Below are positions 31,774-42,117 of a stretch of 64,000 nt of DNA, one piece after another. The notes beneath the pieces were generated by a model that was not told where the DNA came from, searched no databases, and worked only from the letters and a program-made list of their open reading frames with translations. Position 1 is the stretch's first letter. Every line of letters begins with the position of its first letter. Source of the DNA: an uncultured Oxalobacter sp. (GTDB lineage Bacteria > Pseudomonadota > Gammaproteobacteria > Burkholderiales > Burkholderiaceae_D); NCBI GenBank assembly GCA_934277985.1, contig CAKQWF010000007.1:23148-87147 (forward strand), given 5' to 3'. The position numbers and the translations under genes are program-made.

Positions 31774-31830
31774 AAACGCACACGCTTCCTTGTATAAAAT
31801 AGCGATTTTATCAAAATCACTCACGTCCAG

Positions 31831-32265
31831 ATGACGATCGTACACAAATCGGTATTGCTCAATTACAGCGCAGCGCAAATGTATGCACTGGTCAACGACA
31901 TGGAAAGCTACCCTTCCTTTCTGCCATGGTGTGACCGGGTCGAAATCCTGCGTGATCCGGATGGACAGACGGTAGTCGCTTCCATCTTCCTGAACTTTTG
32001 CGGCATCACGCAAAGTTTCACGACATGCAACACCCATACCGAACCGTCATCCATCCGGATGAAACTCATCCGTGGCCCATTCCGCCGGCTGGACGGGCAA
32101 TGGACATTCAGTGCGCTGGATGACAACCGTTGCCGCGTCGAGCTGTACCTGAATTACGAATTTTCACATTTCTTTCTTGAAAAACTGCTGGGACCTGTTT
32201 TCGATATGGTCACCAACAGTCTGGTAGATTCTTTTTGCGAGCGTGCACGGAAAATCCATGGATAA
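31831..32265 (+). CDS. RatA-family START-domain protein
   Basis: 144-residue single-domain protein of the polyketide cyclase/START fold, named RatA or, in eukaryotic relatives, Coq10 (ubiquinone binding). Opening residues [34 protein letters not shown] are typical. E. coli RatA was reported to hinder 70S assembly, while the Coq10 role is lipid handling; sequence does not decide. It overlaps the next gene by 8 bases and is divergent from smpB. Confidence 0.9.
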   Translation: MTIVHKSVLLNYSAAQMYALVNDMESYPSFLPWCDRVEILRDPDGQTVVASIFLNFCGITQSFTTCNTHTEPSSIRMKLIRGPFRRLDGQWTFSALDDNRCRVELYLNYEFSHFFLEKLLGPVFDMVTNSLVDSFCERARKIHG

Positions 32266-32566
32266 CAGAAATATATCCGCCGGACAACCGGTCGCCGTTC
32301 AGGTCTGTTATGCTGAAATGGATCGTCAGATCATGATCGACATGACCGTTGCCGAAGGCACCCGGCTGATCGATGCCATCCGGCAAAGCGGCATTGAAAA
32401 AGAACTGTCCATCACCGTCAAAGAAGGACAGGTCGGCATTTTCGGCAAGAAAAAAACTTTCGATACCGTCCTGGGCGAAGGCGACCGTATCGAAATCTAC
32501 CGCCCGCTGGCCGCCACCCCGCAGGAATTGCGACGCCGTCGCCTTCAGAACGGCAACAACGCCTGA
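32258..32566 (+). CDS. RnfH/RatB ubiquitin-like protein
   Basis: 102-residue beta-grasp protein ([20 protein letters not shown]...). The conserved core is VAEGTRLIDAIRQSG and GEGDRIEIYRPLAATPQELRRRR. Historically described as the antitoxin-like partner of RatA, and also as RnfH beside rnf genes; no rnf genes are here. ATG 32258 overlaps the end of ratA, so translation is probably coupled. Confidence 0.9.
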   Translation: MDNRNISAGQPVAVQVCYAEMDRQIMIDMTVAEGTRLIDAIRQSGIEKELSITVKEGQVGIFGKKKTFDTVLGEGDRIEIYRPLAATPQELRRRRLQNGNNA

Positions 32567-32570
32567 CCGT

Positions 32571-33230
32571 TCATTTCAGCAACGGTTCGAGAAAAGGCCA
32601 CACATTGTCCAGCATGACAGGTTGTGCCTCGGCTACCGGGTGAATATTGTCGCTCTGGAACAAATCGTCACGTTCGGCCACCCCTTTCAGGAAAAAAGGC
32701 ACCAGAGATACCTTGCCCTTTTTCGCTAGCGCGGAATACACACCGGCGAAATCACGTGTATAGGCTTGTCCGTAATTGGGAGGAATCTGCATCCCCAGAA
32801 GCAAAACTGTTCCTTTCTGCTTCTTCACCATCTCCACCATGGCCAGCAAATTGTCATATATCGATTTGACAGGAAAACCACGCAATCCGTCATTGGCCCC
32901 CAACTCGATCACCACGACCGTAGGCGCATACCGTTTAAGCAAGGCAGGCAACCTTGCCCTGCCACCGCTGGACGTATCACCGCTGATGCTGGCATTGACG
33001 ATCGTGATTTCCGGATAATCCTTTTTCAGCCGTTTTCCCAGCAAATCGACCCAGCCGGTTCCCTTTTCCAGACCATACCCTGCCGAAAGGCTGTCTCCCA
33101 ATACCAACACTGTCTTTTGTGCCGCCCAGGCGGGATGTCCGGAAAAAAGACATAATAAAAACAGGACGGCAACGACATGCCGCCAATGAAATACCGGCAA
33201 CTTGTGCCAGAAGATACCCGATATCTCCAT
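32571..33230 (-). CDS. Periplasmic GDSL arylesterase / lysophospholipase (TesA-like)
   Basis: Exported SGNH-fold hydrolase of thioesters, aryl esters or lysophospholipids. A signal peptide (VVAVLFLLCLFSGHPAWA) precedes VLVLGDSLSAGYGL (nucleophile Ser), GANDGLRG and the Asp-His pair in DNIHPVAEAQ. Length 219 residues from ATG 33230; GTG 33239 or a downstream TTG are alternatives. Its ATG shares the four bases CATG with the divergent ATPase gene. The tesA-ybbA divergent pair is known in other proteobacteria. Confidence 0.9.
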   Translation of the reverse strand: MEISGIFWHKLPVFHWRHVVAVLFLLCLFSGHPAWAAQKTVLVLGDSLSAGYGLEKGTGWVDLLGKRLKKDYPEITIVNASISGDTSSGGRARLPALLKRYAPTVVVIELGANDGLRGFPVKSIYDNLLAMVEMVKKQKGTVLLLGMQIPPNYGQAYTRDFAGVYSALAKKGKVSLVPFFLKGVAERDDLFQSDNIHPVAEAQPVMLDNVWPFLEPLLK

Positions 33231-33933
33231 GCAAAACACTCCTTGTCTCCATCATCCTGCCATTGAGGCCGTCCATCTGCACAAAACGGTTGCGGATGCG
33301 ACCGATACGCTCACCATCTTGCAAGACATCCATTTCAGCATTCCGGAAAATGAAACCGTCGCCATCATCGGCGCTTCCGGTTCCGGAAAAACGACGCTAT
33401 TAAGCCTTCTGGCAGGTCTGGATACACCGACAGCAGGAACCGTCAGATTGTGCGGCATCGATATTTTCGCCATGAACGAAGATGAACGCGCCATGCTGCG
33501 GAAAAAATTGCTGGGTTTCGTATTCCAGTCATTCCAGCTGCTGCCGCATCTGACTGCACTGGAAAACGTCATGCTGCCGCTGGAACTGCAAGGTGCCCCG
33601 GACGCGGCAGCACGGGCAAGTTCCCTGCTGGAACGTGTCGGACTGTCATCACGTACACGACATTATCCCAGATACCTTTCCGGCGGAGAACAGCAGCGCA
33701 TCGCACTGGCACGTGCCTTCATCACTGAACCGCCGCTTCTGTTCGCCGACGAACCGACCGGCAATCTCGACACCAAAACAGGACAAGACATTATCGAACT
33801 GATGTTCGCTATGCACAGGGAACATCGCATGACACTGGTACTCGTAACGCATGACATGGAAATCGCGACAAAATGCCATCGTGTCATTGAAATCCGTGAT
33901 GGAAAAATGATGACGGGCAAGCCGGAACGCTAA
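33229..33933 (+). CDS. ABC transporter ATPase, LolD/YbbA type, without adjacent permease
   Basis: 234-residue cytosolic ATPase of the MacB/LolD/FtsE group. Walker A is GASGSGKTT, signature [16 protein letters not shown], Walker [13 protein letters not shown] and switch VLVTHDMEIA. In enteric bacteria the corresponding gene ybbA precedes the large permease ybbP; here the next gene is convergent, so no permease accompanies it. The stop codon shares bases with the convergent DUF3106 stop (CTAA at 33930-33933). Confidence 0.9.
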   Translation: MQNTPCLHHPAIEAVHLHKTVADATDTLTILQDIHFSIPENETVAIIGASGSGKTTLLSLLAGLDTPTAGTVRLCGIDIFAMNEDERAMLRKKLLGFVFQSFQLLPHLTALENVMLPLELQGAPDAAARASSLLERVGLSSRTRHYPRYLSGGEQQRIALARAFITEPPLLFADEPTGNLDTKTGQDIIELMFAMHREHRMTLVLVTHDMEIATKCHRVIEIRDGKMMTGKPER

Positions 33934-34535
33934 CGCCAGTATTCCGGCATCTCGTCTTGTGAATGCGCGCTTTTTCCCGAACGCTGTTTGAGCGGCTCGA
34001 CGACAGCATTGTCACTTTGTTCGCCGTCCAGTCTGGTCAAACGCCGTTTCATTCTTGCTCTTTCCGCCAGCGCCCGTTTTTTTTCTTCCGGCAATTTCTG
34101 GTATTCCTGCCACTTTTGCGACTTGTGTTCCGGATCGAGTTTTCTGAATCCCAGATAATTCTGTCTGGCCAGCCGCCGCTGTTCTGGCGTCATGCCCAAC
34201 CAGTCCCGGATATGATTCCGGAAACGCTGTCTTTTCTCCGGAGACATATTTTCCATCTTGTGCGCAATCGCCAGCCATTTCTTTTTCTGTGCCGGGCTTA
34301 ACTGTCCCCATGTATTTTCAAGCGGTGCCAGCGACTCTTTCTCGGCAGGCGTCAGACTGTCCCATGAATCGGCTGCTTCCGTTTTCTCACATGCCTGTTC
34401 CATGCCGAAAAATGCCCGCAGGCCATCCATCGGCAAAAGGGCATAAACCGCGCCGACTGCAACGGCAAGCAGAATCACCGCTACAGTCCCCCACAAGGGA
34501 AGCCTCTTCCTGCCTGAACGATGCCCTTCGCTCAT
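33930..34535 (-). CDS. DUF3106 protein, membrane-anchored
   Basis: 201 residues with one N-terminal membrane segment (LWGTVAVILLAVAVGAVYALL) and an exported, very basic domain of repeated helix units such as LSPAQKKKWLAIAHKMENMSPEKRQRF and MTPEQRRLARQNYLGF, the DUF3106 signature. It is the third gene after an ECF sigma factor, a standard beta-proteobacterial order. The function is unknown; an envelope-stress role is suggested only by context. Confidence 0.88.
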   Translation of the reverse strand: MSEGHRSGRKRLPLWGTVAVILLAVAVGAVYALLPMDGLRAFFGMEQACEKTEAADSWDSLTPAEKESLAPLENTWGQLSPAQKKKWLAIAHKMENMSPEKRQRFRNHIRDWLGMTPEQRRLARQNYLGFRKLDPEHKSQKWQEYQKLPEEKKRALAERARMKRRLTRLDGEQSDNAVVEPLKQRSGKSAHSQDEMPEYWR

Positions 34536-34550
34536 TCCACAAACCCCGGT

Positions 34551-34946
34551 TTACGATTTGTCAGCGACATAGGCCCTGAAACCGGTATCCGCATAAGCGG
34601 ACGGCGGCAACTCATCCGACAAGACGGCGATGTCTATATCCGTGATTTCCCGAATCTGCCGCTGTTGTTCATAATGGAATATACCTGTCAGGCCGACTGC
34701 CAGCACCAGCACAGGCAGTCCAAGTCCCAGCTTCGTCCTCCATGAGGGGCCGCCAGAAAAACCACCGGTCACACCGGCAAACACCTGCTGAAAAACATTC
34801 GCATAAAGTGGCGTCGTCTTCTTGCGGCCGAGTGCCGCCAGACGTGCCTGTTCAAGCCGCTGCACGATAGTGTCGGGCATATCATCGAATTTTTCGTTCA
34901 ATGCATGGCGCACCTTGTAAGCGAAATTTTCCTCATTCATGTTCAT
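34551..34946 (-). CDS. DUF3619 protein, possible anti-sigma factor
   Basis: 131 residues with an N-terminal cytosolic part, one membrane span (LGLGLPVLVLAVGLTGIF) and a short periplasmic tail. The start overlaps the sigma-factor stop by 4 bases (ATGA), implying balanced production. Gene position and topology fit an anti-sigma factor, but no biochemical motif confirms it. Confidence 0.87.
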   Translation of the reverse strand: MNMNEENFAYKVRHALNEKFDDMPDTIVQRLEQARLAALGRKKTTPLYANVFQQVFAGVTGGFSGGPSWRTKLGLGLPVLVLAVGLTGIFHYEQQRQIREITDIDIAVLSDELPPSAYADTGFRAYVADKS

Positions 34947-35509
34947 AGCTCAATTCCTCTTGCCTTGAGCGCTTTTGCCAGCGCATGAGCCGCACGCGAA
35001 CAATGCGTCTTGACGCTCCCTTCGGAACAATTCATCGCCTCTGCCGTTTCCGCGACATCCATATCATTCCAGTAACGCATCAAAAACGCTTCCCGTTGAC
35101 GGGCCGGCAATTTTTCGATTTCCTCTTCGATAATTGTCAATACCTGTGCCCGTTCGAGCTTGTCGGCGGACGATTCCACCACTTCATTGCCTTCATCGCC
35201 CAGATAAACATCGAGCAAGTCGAAATCGTCATCGTCACTGTTGGCCGACATGCTCGAAAAAAGGCTGACCCAGGTGTTCCTGACCTTCTCACGCCGGAAA
35301 AAATCGCTGATCGTATTCTGAAGGATACGCTGAAACAGCATCGGCAATTCCGAAGCCGGTCTGTCACCGTATTTTTCCGCAAGCTTGATCATCGCATCCT
35401 GAACGATGTCCAAAGCCGTTTCATCACGCCTGACTGCATAGACAGCCTGCTTGAACGCCCGTTTTTCGATGCTTGCCAGAAAGTCAGATAATTCTTTGTC
35501 CGTTGCCAT
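34943..35509 (-). CDS. ECF RNA polymerase sigma factor, RpoE-like
   Basis: Alternative sigma factor of 188 residues from ATG 35509 (MATDKELSDFLASIEKRAFK). Region 2 is visible in DIVQDAMIKLAEKYGDRPASELPMLFQRILQNTISDFFRR and region 4 in LPARQREAFLMRYWNDMDVAETAEAMNCSEGSVKTHCSRA. An acidic linker (NSDDDDFDLLDVYLGDEGNE) separates them. First of a three-gene operon with DUF3619 and DUF3106. Regulon unknown. Confidence 0.92.
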   Translation of the reverse strand: MATDKELSDFLASIEKRAFKQAVYAVRRDETALDIVQDAMIKLAEKYGDRPASELPMLFQRILQNTISDFFRREKVRNTWVSLFSSMSANSDDDDFDLLDVYLGDEGNEVVESSADKLERAQVLTIIEEEIEKLPARQREAFLMRYWNDMDVAETAEAMNCSEGSVKTHCSRAAHALAKALKARGIEL

Positions 35510-35642
35510 GCGAATTGGCAGGAAACCCAGCCATACAGAAATAAATAAGACGCGGCGTCCGGCCACGTCAAACAGGTGCACATGCTAGCAAAGAAAAACC
35601 TGCTTGTGCAGATAGTGGTGTAAAATTACTTGTTTTATACAA

Positions 35643-35670
35643 TTGCCGAAGTATTGTAAATTTGTAAAAT
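35643..35670 (+). promoter_or_regulatory. Candidate ilv promoter
   Basis: TTGCCG and TAAAAT with a 16-base spacer, which would start transcription near 35677 and give ilvB a leader of about 275 bases. A competing candidate is TTGTTT 35843-35848 with TAAAAT 35864-35869 (15-base spacer), which would exclude the leader peptide. Confidence 0.4.
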
Positions 35671-35713
35671 TGAGTAGCGCTTGATCAAAATATCGAAAGC
35701 GATTATCTGCTAG

Positions 35714-35735
35714 CCGCTGCATTACCCTGCGGCGG
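35714..35735 (+). promoter_or_regulatory. Leader hairpin upstream of the putative ilv leader peptide
   Basis: CCGCTGCA pairs with TGCGGCGG (one G-U pair) around a 6-base loop, followed by ATCGTTTTCTC. It could be a pause or weak terminator hairpin in the ilv leader. Confidence 0.4.
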
Positions 35736-35748
35736 ATCGTTTTCTCAC

Positions 35749-35871
35749 ATGGTGTCCATCATGCCGCCTGTCGTGAAAACTTGCTTTGCTGTTTTGAAAG
35801 CTGTTTGCTCTGACCCGCGCCACAAGCGCGAGAAATTGATACTTGTTTTGCTGTGTTTCGCAATAAAATGA
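35749..35871 (+). CDS. Putative ilv leader peptide
   Basis: 40-codon frame (alternative ATG 35761, 36 codons). The last residues are KLILVLLCFAIK, with seven Leu/Ile/Val codons within ten, the composition expected of an attenuation leader for branched-chain amino-acid genes. It ends 80 bases before ilvB. The ribosome-binding sequence is weak and there is no clear T-tailed terminator downstream, so this is a hypothesis rather than a firm gene. Confidence 0.4.
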   Translation: MVSIMPPVVKTCFAVLKAVCSDPRHKREKLILVLLCFAIK

Positions 35872-35873
35872 GA

Positions 35874-35892
35874 GAATTGCCCTTTGCAATTC
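35874..35892 (+). promoter_or_regulatory. Inverted repeat after the putative leader peptide
   Basis: Arms GAATTGC and GCAATTC, 5-base loop, starting 2 bases after the leader stop. No T-run follows, so it is not a standard terminator; a ribosome stalled on the leader would cover it. Confidence 0.45.
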
Positions 35893-35951
35893 CGGTTTCG
35901 TCAGGAAAGAGCATCCGATCAATTTCCAGTGGACCTTGAAAGGAAAGAATT

Positions 35952-37670
35952 ATGAGTTTAGAAATGACAGGTTCCGACATCCTTGTCAGGAGCCTGGCCG
36001 AAGAAGGAGTAGAGCACGTTTTCGGATATCCCGGTGGTGCCGTCCTCTATATTTACGACGCCATCTACAAGCAGGACAAATTCAAGCATATTCTTGTCCG
36101 TCATGAACAGGCTGCCGTCCATGCGGCAGATGCCTACGCAAGAAGTTCCGGCAAGGTCGGGGTCGCACTGGTGACATCCGGCCCGGGCGTCACCAATGCC
36201 GTCACGGGACTGGCCACCGCCTATATGGACTCCATTCCGCTCGTACTGATCAGCGGCCAGGTCGCCACCCACGCCATCGGTTCCGATGCATTCCAGGAAT
36301 GTGACGCCGTCGGTATCACACGTCCTTGCGTCAAACACAATTTTCTGGTCAAGGACGTCCGCGATCTGGCCGTCACCATCAAGAAAGCGTTCTATATCGC
36401 TTCCACAGGCCGTCCGGGACCTGTCCTGATCGACATTCCCAAGGATGTCAGCATGCAATCCTGCATTTTCGACTATCCGAAGGAAATCGAAATGCGTTCC
36501 TACAAACCGATCGACAAGGGACATACCGGCCAGATCCGCAAGGCCGTCCAGATGATGCTTCAGGCCGAACGTCCTCTTGTCTATGCAGGGGGTGGCGTCA
36601 TCCTGTCCGACTCCGCACCCGAACTGAACAAACTGGTCGACCGTCTGGGCATGCCATGCGTCAACACCCTTCAGGGGCTGGGCGGCTATCGCGCATCCAG
36701 TGAAAAATACATCGGCATGCCAGGCATGCACGGCAAGTATGAAGCCAACCTGGCCATGCAGCATTGCGATGTCCTGATCGCAGTCGGCGCACGTTTCGAT
36801 GACCGCGTTATCGGCAACCCCGAGCACTTCTCGAAAGTCGACCGCAAGATTATCCATATCGATATCGATCCTTCGTCGATTTCCAAACGCGTCAAGGTCG
36901 ATATTCCGATCGTCGGCAACGTCAAGGACGTTCTGCAGGAAATGCTCGCACAGCTCGATGCGGCACCTGCAGGCTCGATCAATCCGCAGGCACTGGCTCC
37001 GTGGTGGGCGCAGATCAATGAATGGCGCAAGAAAGATTGCCTGAAATACGCCTATTCCGACCAGATCATCAAACCGCAATTCGTGATCGAAAAACTGTGG
37101 GAAGTCACCAAGGGTGATGCCTATATCGCTTCGGACGTCGGCCAGCACCAGATGTGGGCCGCACAATACTATCCGTTCGACAAGCCGCGTCGCTGGCTCA
37201 ACTCCGGCGGTCTGGGAACGATGGGTGTCGGTCTGCCCTATGCCATGGGTATCCAGATGGCCAATCCGGGTGCGACCGTCGCCTGTATCACGGGCGAAGG
37301 CTCCATCCAGATGAACATTCAGGAACTGGCAACCTGCAAACAGTACAACCTGACGCCGAAGATCATCATGCTCAACAACGGTGTCCTCGGTATGGTTCGC
37401 CAGTGGCAACGTCTGGACTACGAGTCACGCTACTCGGAAACCTATGTCGCTTCCCTGCCGGATTTCAACAAGCTGGCCGAAGCATACGGCCATGTCGGAT
37501 TCCGGATCGAAAAACCGGCCGATGTGGAAGGCGCGTTGCGCGAGGCTTTCTCGATGAAAGACAAACTGGTATTCATGAATTTCCTGACGGATTCCTCGGA
37601 AAACGTCTGGCCGATGGTCAAGGCAGGCAAGGGTCTGACCGAAATGCTGATGAGTCTGGAGGACAAATAA
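35952..37670 (+). CDS. ilvB: Acetolactate synthase large subunit
   Basis: Thiamine-diphosphate and FAD enzyme making acetolactate or acetohydroxybutyrate, the first common step of valine, leucine and isoleucine synthesis. The 572 residues have the catalytic glutamate in VRHEQAAVHAADAYAR, GYPGGAVLYIYD and the ThDP-Mg site GEGSIQMNIQELATCKQYNL. AAGGAAAG precedes the ATG. IlvH follows after one base, so the holoenzyme subunits are co-translated. Confidence 0.95.
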   Translation: MSLEMTGSDILVRSLAEEGVEHVFGYPGGAVLYIYDAIYKQDKFKHILVRHEQAAVHAADAYARSSGKVGVALVTSGPGVTNAVTGLATAYMDSIPLVLISGQVATHAIGSDAFQECDAVGITRPCVKHNFLVKDVRDLAVTIKKAFYIASTGRPGPVLIDIPKDVSMQSCIFDYPKEIEMRSYKPIDKGHTGQIRKAVQMMLQAERPLVYAGGGVILSDSAPELNKLVDRLGMPCVNTLQGLGGYRASSEKYIGMPGMHGKYEANLAMQHCDVLIAVGARFDDRVIGNPEHFSKVDRKIIHIDIDPSSISKRVKVDIPIVGNVKDVLQEMLAQLDAAPAGSINPQALAPWWAQINEWRKKDCLKYAYSDQIIKPQFVIEKLWEVTKGDAYIASDVGQHQMWAAQYYPFDKPRRWLNSGGLGTMGVGLPYAMGIQMANPGATVACITGEGSIQMNIQELATCKQYNLTPKIIMLNNGVLGMVRQWQRLDYESRYSETYVASLPDFNKLAEAYGHVGFRIEKPADVEGALREAFSMKDKLVFMNFLTDSSENVWPMVKAGKGLTEMLMSLEDK

Positions 37671-37671
37671 A

Positions 37672-39215
<1,544 letters not shown>

Positions 39216-39238
39216 TTTCCCTTTCGGGGAACATGTCG

Positions 39239-39265
39239 GAAAAGAGCGCCTTGTGCGCTCTTTTC
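39239..39265 (+). terminator. Terminator after ilvC
   Basis: Perfect 11-base arms GAAAAGAGCGC/GCGCTCTTTTC with a 5-base loop; the stem itself ends in CTTTTC and further T-rich sequence follows. Confidence 0.8.
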
Positions 39266-39350
39266 TGTTTCTGCTTCAGATGCTGCATTAACATGGAAAA
39301 CCGTATCGGTTACACTGTCGGATATCTTTGCAAAACAGCTTTTCAATTCC

Positions 39351-42035
39351 ATGACCCCTCCATCCCGACGAGCATCTTCCAGCAAAAACGCCATTACCGA
39401 ATCTTCAAAGCACACACCGATGATGCAGCAATATCTCCGTATCAAGGCGGAACATCCCGACATGCTGCTCTTGTACCGGATGGGCGATTTTTATGAACTG
39501 TTCTTCGAAGATGCCGTCACGGCATCGCAAATTCTCGGCATCGTCCTGACGCAAAGATCATCGACAGGACAAAATGTGGCCATGGCAGGCATTCCCTTCC
39601 ATGCGCTGGATCAGTACCTCGCAAAACTGATCGCCACTGGCCAGTCGGTCGCCATATGCGAACAGATCGGCGATCCCGCGACCAGCAAAGGGCCAGTCGA
39701 GCGCAAGGTCGTCCGTATCGTCACTCCCGGAACACTGACCGACTCCAACCTTTTGCCAGAAAAAGCCGACCGTCCGTTACTGGCGGTTTGTTGCCAGAAA
39801 AACAAAAAGCAATGGCAACTGGGTATGGCATGGCTTTCACTCTCCGGCGGTTCACTGAAGCTGTGTGAAATAACTGTCGATGACAAAACCTTTGCCAGCC
39901 GTTTGCAACAGGAAACCGAACGTATTGGCGCTGCGGAAATTCTGGTACCAGACGGATTCGACCCGGAATGTCTGGCAGGCTTTTCAGCGCGTATCGTAAC
40001 GGTACCGGCCTGGCATTTCGACAGGGATAACGGCGAAAAGGAATTGATGGAACAGCTCGCCGTCGCCACGCTCGATGGATTCGGTGCATCCGGACTGAAC
40101 CCAGCGCTCGGAGCCGTGGGTGCCATTCTGAAATATGCCCATGCGACACAATCGCAAAATCTCCGCCATGTCCGTAACCTGTCCGTCGAAACGGAAAGCG
40201 ATTACATCGCCATGGACGCCATGACACGGCGCAATCTTGAACTGACTGAGCCGATCCGATTCGACAGCGTCAAAAACCAGTCACCGACCCTTTTGGCGGA
40301 ACTGGATCATTGCAGAACCGCCATGGGTTCCCGTCTCCTAAGGCACTGGTTGCATCATGCCTGCCGCACACAGTCCGTGGCCCGTTCCCGGCATGCGGTC
40401 ATTACGGCATTGTCAGACGCCTGCGTTATTGACGGTTTGCGCAGCATACTGTCCAACATTCCCGACATCGAACGCATCGTTTCCCGCATCGCCCTGTATT
40501 CGGCGCGTCCCCGTGATCTGACAGCCTTGCGATCGGGATTGCAACAACTCCCCGGTGTGCGTTCCTATCTGGATCAGTGCGTCATGGAAGATGACTCTTC
40601 ACTGCTGCGAGACATTTATCGCAATCTGGCCGTTCCGCAAGCTTGCCTCGATCTGCTCGAACATGCCCTTGTCGACGAACCCTCGGCCATGATCCGCGAA
40701 GGCGGTGTTATTGCACCGGGATTCAATGCCGATCTGGACGAGCTGCGTGCACTCGCCGAAAACGCTGGACAGTTTCTTGTCGATCTGGAGACACGGGAAA
40801 AAGAACGCACCGGAATCGCCAACCTGCGTGTGGAATATAACCGGGTACACGGATTTTATATCGAAGTCACACAAGGCCAACTCTCGAAAGTCCCCGACGA
40901 CTACCGCCGCCGACAAACCCTCAAAAACACCGAACGGTTCATCACGCCGGAACTCAAGGCATTCGAGGACAAGGTGCTTTCGGCACGCGAAAGGGCACTG
41001 GCTCTTGAAAAAACACTCTATGAACAACTGTTGCAGGATCTGACGGCCTATATCGCACCTTTGCAGCAAATCGCCCGGCATGCTGCCCTCCTCGATGTCC
41101 TGAATGCGCTGGCTTTTCACGCAGTAAAATCGGGCTGGACGAAACCGGAACTTGTCGAAGAACCAGTCATTCATATCGAACAGGGGCGCCATGCCGTAAT
41201 CGAAAACCGGATCGAACGCTTCATCGCCAACGATTGCGACCTGTCGGCCAACCGAAAATTCCTGTTGATCACCGGTCCCAATATGGGGGGCAAATCCACC
41301 TATATGCGCCAAACCGCCCTGATCGTGCTGCTGGCGTATATCGGCAGTTTCGTTCCCGCCGCTCGCGCTGTCATCGGACCGATCGACCGAATATTCACCC
41401 GTATCGGCGCAGCCGACGATCTGGCCGGGGGCCGCTCCACTTTTATGGTCGAAATGACGGAAGCCGCATCCATCCTCAACGGCGCGACAGAACAATCACT
41501 GGTTCTGATGGATGAAATCGGCAGAGGCACATCCACTTTCGACGGTCTGGCACTGGCATGGGCCATCGCACACCATCTGATTGAACACAACAACAGTTTC
41601 ACCCTGTTCGCCACCCATTATTTTGAATTGACGCAGCTGCCAGATACTTGTCCGACAGCCGCCAACGTCCATCTGTCTGCTATCGAACACAAGGACCGTA
41701 TCGTTTTCCTGCACGCAGTGGAACCCGGTCCTGCCTCGCAAAGCTATGGACTTCAGGTAGCCAAACTGGCAGGCGTTCCGGCCACCGTCATTCGGGTCGC
41801 TCGCAAGCATCTGGCGGAACTGGAATCCCATTTCATCATCGACCAGAACCAGCTCAGTCTGTTTGCGACGCCATTACCTGACGATACGGAACAAGCCGAA
41901 GAAAAAACGGAGGATTTCCGTTTCCAGCCTGTCGTCGATTCACTTCAACAACTCGATCCGGATACACTTTCTCCGCGCGATGCCCTGAACGTTTTGTATG
42001 ACCTGAAAAAACAATTACAATCCCTGCTACCATAA
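39351..42035 (+). CDS. mutS: DNA mismatch repair protein MutS
   Basis: Mismatch-recognising ATPase. The 894 residues contain the mismatch-binding phenylalanine/glutamate loop in [14 protein letters not shown], Walker [16 protein letters not shown], Walker [17 protein letters not shown] and the C-terminal dimer helices ending [21 protein letters not shown]. About 23 residues precede the usual HTPMMQQYL start. A single gene with its own terminator-like hairpin. Confidence 0.97.
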   Translation: MTPPSRRASSSKNAITESSKHTPMMQQYLRIKAEHPDMLLLYRMGDFYELFFEDAVTASQILGIVLTQRSSTGQNVAMAGIPFHALDQYLAKLIATGQSVAICEQIGDPATSKGPVERKVVRIVTPGTLTDSNLLPEKADRPLLAVCCQKNKKQWQLGMAWLSLSGGSLKLCEITVDDKTFASRLQQETERIGAAEILVPDGFDPECLAGFSARIVTVPAWHFDRDNGEKELMEQLAVATLDGFGASGLNPALGAVGAILKYAHATQSQNLRHVRNLSVETESDYIAMDAMTRRNLELTEPIRFDSVKNQSPTLLAELDHCRTAMGSRLLRHWLHHACRTQSVARSRHAVITALSDACVIDGLRSILSNIPDIERIVSRIALYSARPRDLTALRSGLQQLPGVRSYLDQCVMEDDSSLLRDIYRNLAVPQACLDLLEHALVDEPSAMIREGGVIAPGFNADLDELRALAENAGQFLVDLETREKERTGIANLRVEYNRVHGFYIEVTQGQLSKVPDDYRRRQTLKNTERFITPELKAFEDKVLSARERALALEKTLYEQLLQDLTAYIAPLQQIARHAALLDVLNALAFHAVKSGWTKPELVEEPVIHIEQGRHAVIENRIERFIANDCDLSANRKFLLITGPNMGGKSTYMRQTALIVLLAYIGSFVPAARAVIGPIDRIFTRIGAADDLAGGRSTFMVEMTEAASILNGATEQSLVLMDEIGRGTSTFDGLALAWAIAHHLIEHNNSFTLFATHYFELTQLPDTCPTAANVHLSAIEHKDRIVFLHAVEPGPASQSYGLQVAKLAGVPATVIRVARKHLAELESHFIIDQNQLSLFATPLPDDTEQAEEKTEDFRFQPVVDSLQQLDPDTLSPRDALNVLYDLKKQLQSLLP

Positions 42036-42044
42036 CGATTATCC

Positions 42045-42082
42045 GGACTGCCTGTGCAAGCGCTCGTGATGCCAGGCAGTCC
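42045..42082 (+). terminator. Hairpin after mutS, probable terminator
   Basis: Perfect 10-base arms GGACTGCCTG/CAGGCAGTCC around an 18-base loop, starting 9 bases after the mutS stop. The downstream CCTTCCTG is only mildly T-rich. Confidence 0.5.
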
Positions 42083-42117
42083 TTCCTGTATCCGGTTTTC
42101 CGTTTTCGTTGGCTGCC

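Larger units (their letters stand above)
35510..35951. other. Intergenic region between rpoE-like gene and ilvB
   Basis: 442 bases without an annotated long gene. It contains promoter-like hexamers on the plus strand (TTGCCG 35643-35648, TAAAAT 35665-35670, 16-base spacer), a GC-rich hairpin (35714-35735), a 40-codon reading frame ending in an Ile/Leu/Val-rich stretch (35749-35871) and a 7-base-arm inverted repeat directly after it (35874-35892). Each is described separately. Confidence 0.7.

Noticed and set aside
35958..37409. 483-codon minus-strand frame opposite ilvB
   Set aside because: It arises from codon bias in ilvB; no ribosome site or motifs.
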